From: Prillingera fragicola
Taxonomy: Eukaryota > Basidiomycota > Tremellomycetes > Trichosporonales > Trichosporonaceae
Direction: 5' to 3'
NCBI GenBank assembly: GCA_002335605.1
Contig: BEDY01000001.1
Location: forward strand, 1,302,001 to 1,366,000
Length of the DNA: 64,000 bases
The position numbers and the translations under genes were made by a program. The notes below the pieces were generated by a model. The model was not told the DNA's origin. It worked only from the letters and a program-made list of their open reading frames with translations, and did no database searches. Positions 56,301 through 64,000 of the stretch are shown piece by piece; the first letter of the stretch is position 1, and every line of letters begins with the position of its first letter.

Positions 56301-58117
56301 ATGGCGCTCTACCTCTCCGCCGTTCTGGCCCTCGGCGCGGTGTTGGCACCGGCGCCGGCTGCCGCCTACACTCCATCAGTGATGTTCAACTACACCGTCT
56401 TGGACACTTCCCCTATGCTTTCATTCACCTCGGACACTGGTGGCTGGAACACGACCTTCTCGAACTCGCCGTCCTACGTCCCAGGTATGCTGGGCGAGGG
56501 AGATAGCTCGCACGTTATCGCGGGCAGCTCACCGGACCTCAACTTTGACTTTGTGGGCACAGGCGTCTACATATACGGCTCGGCGACTGAAGTCGTGCAA
56601 GATGGCGACATTGGCCTTCTTATCGTCGACCAGAAGGCCACTAGCAAGGCCACCGCCGGACCTGGTATTATCGCCTCCGTCACCGGCCTCGAGTATGGCC
56701 TCCACCACATCAACTTTCGTGGTTTGGGCGGCACCTGGACGATCACACAGGTCGACCTCACCATGGGTGTGCAGACTGGAGAGTAAGTGTGGCTACGCAG
56801 ACCTAGTACTCACATTCCCAGGAAAGCCATTACCGACTTGCGTGTCAACAAGCAGTTCACGGTGGCCGGAGGCGCCGGATCCAACTTCTACAACTGGACT
56901 GGCCAGTGGCAGCCCTCGGGGACGCTCAACGGCATCGATGGCCAGGCCGCGCTCGACTACCCGATCATGAACGGTACGAACGCTCCAGTCGTGGTGGCTG
57001 CCGTTCCGGACGACACCACAATGGTTGTCATTCGCGGTGCGGTTGGACCGCACTCTGGCCTGTACTCGACGACTATCTCACCTGCGCCTCCGTATGGACC
57101 CGCTTCGTCGACATTCAACGCGACCAACCCATGGGTTGCACCGGCGGTCATGCTAATCGCCAACCTTGACCCGACTGTCAAGTACATCGTTACCATGAAC
57201 GGGCCTTCAAGCAACAGCGACAGTGGCAGTGTGGCTCTGAGCAGCATGGAGTTTTACCCGGCTAAGTCGAAGGACACGAACGCGGACGGCAGTTCCTCCA
57301 AGGGCGCACCCATCGGCGCGATTGTCGGTGGTGTTGTTGGTGGCGTTGTTGCTCTCATCATTGCCGGAATCATTGCCTGGTGTTGCATCCGCAAGCGCAA
57401 GAGGGCGGCCAAGGCCCGCGTGGACCCGTCCAACTTTGAAATTGACGAGTCCATGGCCCAGGCCACCCCGTTCGTGGGTGGTGCGCACGGTGAGTCTTCC
57501 CTATGTTTAAACGACTCCCACTGACCACCTAAGCCCCCCGCCACGAGCAGCACCCTCTCATGTACGGCAACCAGCTCACAAGCGAGCCAGGAGAGCAGCG
57601 CCGCCTCTCTGGCACAATAACCGATGAATACACTTCTGGAAACGAAAAGCGCATGCTCTCAAACAGCAGCAGCGGCTACCATGGTGGCAGCATCCCGCCC
57701 GGCGCCTTGCCCGCCAGCACCTCTGGCGACTCGTACACGCAGGGCTTGTCCCCTTCCATGTCGCAGGGTCCGCGGTCGACATCATCCCGACCTTCTGGTC
57801 ACGGTGGGCCAAGCTTTGCGCAAGAGGTGGACGCAGGAGACCTCGAGCTCATTCCTCCTTCCTACAACCCAGCGTGGTCGGACAGCCGCGCGGCAGCCCA
57901 GGCCGATGCGAGCGACGGAGGAACCTCTGCTGGCCCCAGTGCCGCACCCATCTTCACCAGTGCCGCAGCCCACCCTGTGGCAATGGACGCAGGTGAAGAG
58001 CTCCCAGACCACACGGACGCGCACAGCATTACCAGCAGTGTCAGCGAGATGCCGGGCTACAACGACGAAGGACCACGCCAGGCCGAGCCCTTGCCGTCCA
58101 AGTTTGGTTACCAGTAG
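56301..58117 (+). CDS. Receptor-like single-pass membrane protein with secreted beta-sandwich-type ectodomain
   Basis: Start ATG 56301, introns 56783-56821 and about 57490-57533, 577 residues. A signal peptide (MALYLSAVLALGAVLAPAPA) is followed by an ectodomain with many potential N-glycosylation sites (FNYTVL, WNTTFSNS, YNWTGQW, NGTNAP). Patterns such as FVGTGVYIYGSA and GLHHINFRGLGG are common in fungal galactose-binding-like or jelly-roll cell-surface proteins. A Ser/Lys linker leads to a clear transmembrane helix (GAIVGGVVGGVVALIIAGII) and a CCIRKRKRAAK stop-transfer, then a long Ser/Pro-rich cytosolic tail. Basidiomycetes hold many such proteins, possibly wall sensors; that role is inferred. 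I cannot name an orthologue. Confidence 0.78.
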
Positions 58118-58893
58118 GGCATCTTGCCAAAGCGTCGAGGGTGAGGGTCAGCGAGGGAGGTGGAGCGCACGGGGTCGCATCATTAATAGTTCTGTACTGG
58201 GGTTTGCTATGCGGAGGTGCATTTGCTTTGTAGACTATGCTACGAATCCGCAACCCAGGTGTAGCAGGCTGCGTATGCAGACACATGGGCTAGCGCACAA
58301 GACTATGGTCAGCACTCCAAGCGGCCTTGTGCACGCGTGGCTTGTTTCGGTCCATTCCTACGCCGTAAGCATTGGCCTTCGTGCACCGTACGCCGACGTT
58401 GCCAGTGCCAGTGACGAGTGCTATTCGTAGACAAGGGAGCTCTGGTCAACAAACAGTCTGTCCATAGGCAGGGTCCTCCACGCCCTTGCCGGTTTCAACG
58501 TCCACAGGTTAGAATGCATCCGCTCAGGCGCGATCTGGCGACGCACGACTGATGTGAGCATCTCGGGTTGTGTGTCCGTGTATAGCATACCGCGTCACTC
58601 ATTCCATTTGCCGTAAGTCGAGATCGTCGCGGCCTTGCTTCACTCACCGGTCCGATGGGGGAAGGCGCAATAGTATCTTGGACGAGGATTACTCACCGAC
58701 TCGCTGTCCTGACATGGAATACGGGGACCACAACAGCGATTTCATTCATTAACGACCAACGTTAGCGGGTCAAAACTCGCACACCGAGTCACTTGGAGCT
58801 GTTACGCAGCAGCAGCTGTTGCCGTTTGGGCTCAGCGTGAGAGAGGTGAGAGCGGTTAAAAGTACATGCAATGCAATGGTTTACTCTACACAT
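58118..58893. other. Convergent intergenic region
   Basis: 776 bases between the 3' ends of the membrane protein gene and ATP23. Only motif-free short frames. Confidence 0.55.
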
Positions 58894-59874
58894 CTAGTAG
58901 ATCTGTCTGTCAGCCACATTCTCCGGCAGTCTTGGCTCGAGCAACAGCTCGCCTGTACCCACCTCTTCAAACGGCCGTGTATCCTTGAAGCAGCTCTCCC
59001 ACACCTCATTGACAGCTTGCTCGGCCTGCTCGGCATCCTTGCAATAAGGGTGCTGCGTCACACTCAACACTGCGCGGCGCTTGACGCAAGCCTGATGCTG
59101 CTTTGAAAAGCTATAGAAGCCACGCTGGACCTCACGCGACCACCTGCAGTCGCCCGAAAGGTTTGCGGCGCGGATCTGGGCGTCAGTACAGTTCGGACAG
59201 AAACGAGGAGTTTCGGCTCCGAGAGGACGGTTGAGGCAATGTCGAGCCACCGACGCGCGCGCCGTTCCGTGCCACTGCCCTAGGCTTAACTCACCTCTGT
59301 ACACGCGTGGTGCCTCAAGTTTGCCCAGTCGACCTTGAACTTGCAGTGGTCAAAGGCGTGAATGAGCTCGTGGGTGATCGTGTCCTCCATGTGCTTTTTA
59401 CTCATGAAGCGATTCTGGCACAGCAAGATTCCATAGTCGGGCGAGAATCCGCCAGCACGAGATTGGTCACAGGGGTGGCACTGAATCGATGACCGAGGGA
59501 ACTCGCAACCAGACATGCGCAAGTGGTTGAGAAGGAAGACAATGATCGGGCCTGTTGCGTCAGTGCCATGCGGTAACGGGAGGACCACGGAGTGGATTGG
59601 CCAGGCGGAGCTAGTTTCGGCACCCAAGAGAACCATTGAACTCACTATTGGCCATGAGGTCCTTCTTCCAGCCCTCGCACCTGTCCCAGTCCTTTTCGAG
59701 GGTCTGCTGCTCGACGCGCAGGTCGCGCGCTGCCTTTGCCTCATCGCTGAGGCCTAGTCCCGTAATTTCAGCGAGGGAGCGGCGCCACCGTTCGAACGCA
59801 GGGCTGGCCTCGGCGAGCGAGGGAGTAGCGTGGGTGCTTGGACCTGCTGGGGATGACTGTTCCGAGTCAGACAT
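58894..59874 (-). CDS. ATP23: Mitochondrial inner-membrane protease / assembly factor ATP23
   Basis: Four exons from ATG 59874 ([13 protein letters not shown]), about 233 residues. The metalloprotease motif HExxH appears in [17 protein letters not shown]. Around it lie the family cysteines: [35 protein letters not shown] and SGDCRW. The C-terminus reads [14 protein letters not shown] once a 60-nt intron is removed, leaving a last coding exon of just 9 nt (ATC TAC TAG at 58902-58894), in accord with the family's DTRPFDEIY ending. Without that splice the frame runs 17 codons longer to the same stop. Family knowledge: Atp23 processes Atp6 and aids F1Fo-ATPase assembly in the intermembrane space. 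It is divergent from XRN1. Confidence 0.94.
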
Positions 59875-60295
59875 GGACGTCGAGCTGGGATATCCTGGGA
59901 GTCGTTTAGTCGAGACGTGTGAGTGTCGTCAGGTCGTCGAGACTCGAACTCTTGACTTAGGTAGACGGGACCAAATATCACGTGGTCCTGATCCGGCATT
60001 GAGGTGTCGCCGCCGACTCATGACGGGCAGCTGCTGGCTATCGCGTTCGCGCAACCTTTGTCACCCGCGTTAGCTTCTTCTCTCCCTTCATTTCACCCCC
60101 CCTTTGTTTTTGCTAGCTTGCCATCAACGGCGTAACTTCTGCTTAACAGCATCCTCCCTTGGTGACATACCCGGCACGTCCACGCGATACCCTTCGCAAA
60201 GCACGCTTTGGTAGCCAAAGAAGCACCGCGTTGTCAAACTACCACCCGACTTTACATTTGTTCCATTTGTATTCCTAGAGTAGCAATCGTTCACA
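59875..60295. promoter_or_regulatory. Divergent promoter of ATP23 and XRN1
   Basis: 421 bases between divergent starts. A T-box-like TTCGAGTC occurs near 59938-59945 on the minus strand but no tRNA cloverleaf can be built. No gene. Confidence 0.55.
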
Positions 60296-63200
60296 ATGGG
60301 TAAGTTATTACTGGTCATTTTGGTTTAATAGGTCGCTAACAGCTCAGGTGTCCCAAAGGTGTGCACGGCGCTGCAACCAACCGGTTCTTGTACTCATGTC
60401 TCCAGTTCTTCAGGTGGCTCTCTGAGCGGTATCCCCTTACCTCTCAGCTGATCACCCCCAACTCAATCCCCACATTTGACAATCTCTAGTGAGTCTGACG
60501 TCGTGGGGGCAGAGCCAAACACTGACTTGCGCAGCTTGGACATGGTACGCGCAATCACCACCGAGCAGTGCAGGCGCTAACTTTGCAGAATGGTATCATC
60601 CACAACTGTTCGCATCCCCCATCATCGGAGAATGATCCACACTTTCGAATCACAGAAGAACAGATGATCCTGGCAATCTTTGCGTACATCGACTTTCTGT
60701 TTACAAAAATCAAGCCCCAGAAAGTGTTCTACATGGCTATTGATGGTGTCGCTCCCCGTGCCAAGATGAACCAGCAGCGCTCGCGTCGTTTCCGTACGGC
60801 CCGCGACGCGCGTGAGCAGCGCGAGGCTGCCGAGCGCAAGGGAGAGACACTTCCCGAGGAGAAGGCCTTCGACTCGAACTGTATCACCCCTGGTGAGTAT
60901 TATTGTGCACGCAAACGTCCTGGTGCTGACTTTTAGGCACACCGTTCATGCAGCGGTTGTCTGACCACCTCAAGTACTATGTGCGCAAGCGTATTTCTGA
61001 GGATGCCGAGTGGCGCAACGTCACCGTCATTCTCAGTGGACATGACGTCCCAGGTGAAGGCGAGCACAAGATCCAGGAGTTCATTCGCACGAGCAAAGCT
61101 CAGCCTGGATACAACCCTAACACCCGTCACTGCCTTTACGGTCTGGACGCCGATTTAATCATGCTGGGTCTCCTCAGCCATGACCCTCATTTCTGTCTCC
61201 TCCGTGAGGAAGTTACTTTCGGCAGGAAGGCCAAGAAGACCACTTCCCTCGCCAACTCCAACATGTACCTCCTCCACCTCTCCTTGTTGCGAGAGTATCT
61301 TGATCTCGAATTCTCGCCAGTCGCCAGCCAGCTTCCATTCGGGTACGACCTGGAGCGTATTATCGACGACTTCATCCTCATGTCGATCTTCGTCGGTAAC
61401 GACTTCCTGCCCCATCTTCCTGGTCTGCACATCAACGAGGGTGCTCTCGAGCTCATCTGGCGCATCTACAAGGACATGCTTCCTACTACTGGGGGGTACC
61501 TTAACGACAATGGTACCATTTCCATGCCTCGCCTTCAGATCATGCTGGACAAGCTCGCTGACTATGAGCGCGAGTGTTTCGAGGAGGACTTTGCCGACCA
61601 CAACTGGCACAGGGGCAAGCAGGAGAAGGAGATTGCTGCGCTTGAGAAGGCCAAGAAGCGCGGAAAGCTCATCATCACCAAGGATCAGCAGAAGCTCTTG
61701 ACGCAGATCAAGGACTTTGTCACCAAGCATCAGTCCAAACCCACCGCAAGTGACCGCATGACCATTGTCAACCAGCTCTCGACAAGTGACCGTACGTTCG
61801 TCCAGGATCTCGCCGACAACCTCCACCTCCGATGCACCTGGGATGAGGAAGACGACTGGGGACAACCTATCATCGCCCTCAGCTTTGACGTTCCTGAGGC
61901 AGACGAGGCAGAGAACGCCGAAGGGGAGGAAGACACGGAGTGGGAGTCTGAGGAGGACTCTGAGAGCCAGGTCGCCATTCGCCGCGTCTTCGACAAGTAC
62001 AACAAGGCCAAGGTCGTCGATAATGCTCTTGAGAACTTTGAGGAGACTTTCGAGGAGAAGGTTGCCGAGAAGATGGCCGAGTGGAAGCGCGGTTACTACA
62101 AGGAGAAGCTCGACATAAACTGGGACAAGCCTGAGGAGATTTACCCCCTCATTTACCGCTACGTTGAGGGTCTTCAGTGGGTTCTCAACTACTACTACAA
62201 GGGTGTCTCGTCGTGGGGCTGGTTCTACAACTTCCACTACGCTCCCAAGATTTCAGACATCAAGAGTGTCACCGAGATGAAGTTCAACTTTGACATCGGC
62301 AAGCCCTTCCTTCCGTTCCAGCAGCTTATGGGTGTGCTCCCTGCCGACAGTATGGAGCACGTCCCCTCGGCCTACCGCGATCTCATGTACGAGGACACGT
62401 CGCCTATCATTGACTTCTACCCGAAGGCCTTTGACCTCGACATGAACGGCAAGAAGGCCGACTGGGAGGCTGTCGTCAAGATCCCGTTCATCGACGAGGA
62501 GAGGCTCCTCCGCACCATGGCCACCCGTGAGAACCACCTGGTTCCGGAGGAGAAGCGTCGCAATACCTCTGGTGTGCCCGCGACCCAATTCACCTACGAC
62601 AACACCGAGGAGACAAGCTACCCTTCGTCGCTTCCCGGGTTCTTCCCCGACCTTGTGGCATGCCATGCCAAGGTCGGACCATTCAAGATGCCCGTTATTG
62701 GTGATGGTGTTGAGCTTGTGCTTGGCCTGCTCGAGGGTGCTCACCTCGGCGCGGATGGTCTTGCTGGTTTCCCTACCATGAAGACTCTCAAGCACCACGG
62801 TGCTCTCGGATACCACAGCGTTAACGTCTTCCAGCAGGACAGCCGCAACCAGTCCATGATCGTCACCGTAGACGGCCAGAACGAGAAGGGCAACGGCTCC
62901 GACGTTGCCAAGCGCCTGGTGGGCCAACGTACCTACCACTCGTGGCCTTATCTTGGCGAAGGTCTCGTCGCTGCCATCTCCGACGACATGTACAAGTACG
63001 AGCTCGCCCCCACGGGCAAAATCGTCGCCAAGGCCCACGACACCATGGCCACCGTCAGGTGGAGGAAGGATGCGGACAGAATTGAGCACCACTACTCGAA
63101 GCGCTTTGGTGTTATCACTGGCCACGTCGACATTGTCCTGCACATCCGTCCCCTGAAGGGCCTCAAGCACCTTGACACTGGTGCGCTCGTCAAGGACTAC

Positions 63201-64000
63201 GAGGGCGCGGACAAGGAGATCACCCAGGCTCTGCAAATGTCAGTGAGCCAGGTTGCCTTTGAGGACGAGCGCTACATTGAGAAGGATGCCCCTCCCATAG
63301 GCAACGAGTTCCCTGCGGGCGAGAAGGTCATCTTCCTCGGCGAGATGGCCTACGGCGCCGCTGCTCAGGTTACTGAGACCACCGACAAAGCGCTCGACAT
63401 TAGTCTCGCCTTCTTCCCTACCGAGCCTCAGGAGAACCGCGAGTTCTCGGCTCTCGTGGCTCGCCGTCCATCGGGTCACTACTATCCCTCGCACCAGCTC
63501 GCGAAGCGCCTGCACATGTCCGGTCTCGCCCTGTCGCGCGTTACCTCCACCCTCATGGTCCAGCTTGGCAGTGGCGGCAGTAAGACTAATGTCGGTCTCG
63601 GCCTCAAGTTCGAATCCAAGGGTCTCAAGGTCCTTGGCTACTCGCGCAAGAACGACCGCGGGTGGGAGTTCTCCGAGAAGACGGCACAGCTCCTTGAGCA
63701 GTACAAGGCTGCCTTCCCCGAGCCGTTCCGCCACTTCGACCGTCGCGGCGGCGACATTGTCACTGCGGCCGAGCTCTGCCCTACTGCAGAGAACCCCGAC
63801 CAAGTCATTCGTGACATGCACAAGTGGCTCAAGACCAATGGTGTGACTGATCTTGACCCTGTGTCGCTCTTTGCCGAACAACTCGAGAAGGATGCTGTTG
63901 TCATGATTGAGCAGCTCGCCAACCGTTTCCTCCAGAACAAGTCTCGGGACACAATCAAACGGGCGCTTATCAAGGGCATTCCTCGCCAGGCTGTCCTCAA
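60296..64000 (+). CDS. XRN1: 5'-3' exoribonuclease XRN1, 3' end outside window
   Basis: The start ATGG (60296-60299) is a 4-nt coding exon, followed by an 11-nt exon (GTGTCCCAAAG), an exon starting FFRWLSERYPLTSQLITPN, a 10-nt exon (CTTGGACATG) and then longer exons. Together they read MGVPKFFRWLSERYPL ... FDNLYLDMNGIIHNC, the family N-terminus. Catalytic acidic motifs: LDMNG, SGHDVPGEGEHKIQEF, GLDADLIML and FVGNDFLPHLPGLHI. Downstream come SWGWFYNFHYAP and the XRN1-specific SH3/tower regions up to residue about 1,100, where the window ends. The long regions after the N-terminal nuclease mark it as XRN1 rather than nuclear XRN2/Rat1. Family knowledge: it degrades decapped mRNA in the cytoplasm. 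Confidence 0.95.

Noticed and set aside
59915..59975. tRNA-like T-arm (TTCGAGTC) on the minus strand
   Set aside because: T-stem pairs over only three bases, and no A box, D arm or acceptor stem can be formed.
61155..63881. Three long minus-strand open frames (360, 327 and 213 codons)
   Set aside because: They lie exactly antisense to the XRN1 coding frame, whose protein is conserved throughout. They arise from its codon bias and have no motifs.

Overview
The window is nuclear DNA of a basidiomycete yeast or filamentous fungus. Genes are dense and lie on both strands. Almost every gene is cut by very short introns (mostly 32 to 80 nt) with GTRNGT donors, CTRAC-type branch sites and YAG acceptors. 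The proteome is typical of Basidiomycota. The GC-rich coding sequence and intron density fit Tremellomycetes, possibly the Trichosporonales side (Trichosporon, Cutaneotrichosporon, Vanrija). That placement is an inference from style, not from a marker gene. I find no rRNA, tRNA, CRISPR or transposon, and I read the window as ordinary chromosomal arm.

Layout. 1-629: a COG3467-type FMN-binding protein, cut by the window edge, followed by a 2.3 kb gap. 2954-5386: a Gfd2/YDR514C-like DEDD-fold protein whose catalytic residues look lost. 5819-11007: a DNA-repair pair lying tail to tail, RAD7 and a HIRAN-SNF2-RING translocase of the Rad5/HLTF type. 11211-12877: ATP-dependent NAD(P)H-hydrate dehydratase with a possible second, mitochondrial start and a 25-nt intron. 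13272-15475: a homeodomain factor. 16248-19011: a mitochondrial P-loop ATPase with 15 introns, divergent from a large CENP-E-like kinesin (19317-24772). 26198-28019: a BRCT protein. 28906-29814: an unrecognised protein. 30150-31289: an F-box-like protein. 31566-32908: a triple-KH RNA-binding protein, divergent from ITC1 (34429-37808), the ISWI partner. 38079-38760 TIM9 and 39277-40545 IES2 (INO80 subunit) are divergent. 40853-41763: a DUF4870-like membrane protein. 42431-43581: an unrecognised N-terminally anchored protein. 43863-47597: a flavin monooxygenase and a TauD-type dioxygenase that share a promoter with clustered GATA motifs. 47726-48792: an EEF1AKMT4-like methyltransferase, divergent from SAM50 (48996-50828). 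51075-52417: a PUB-domain protein. 52864-53560: ribosomal protein eS26. 53561-56300: gene-poor. 56301-58117: a receptor-like single-pass membrane protein. 58894-59874 ATP23 is divergent from XRN1 (60296 to the window end).

Taken together the genes are mostly housekeeping: genome maintenance (RAD7, HLTF/Rad5-like), chromatin remodelling (ITC1, IES2), mitochondrial biogenesis (TIM9, SAM50, ATP23, the P-loop ATPase), RNA turnover and binding (XRN1, KH protein), translation (eS26) and metabolite repair (NAXD). The monooxygenase-dioxygenase pair is the one locus that looks like a small accessory metabolic unit. No convincing new defence, mobile or biosynthetic system is visible. The unusual points are in gene architecture (a 25-nt intron, GC-AG introns, micro-exons, a likely alternative mitochondrial start), in a probably catalytically dead exonuclease fold, and in a regular 28-residue repeat in the kinesin stalk. 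All exon joins given here were derived by hand from reading frame, splice signals and family motifs; none is transcript-confirmed.
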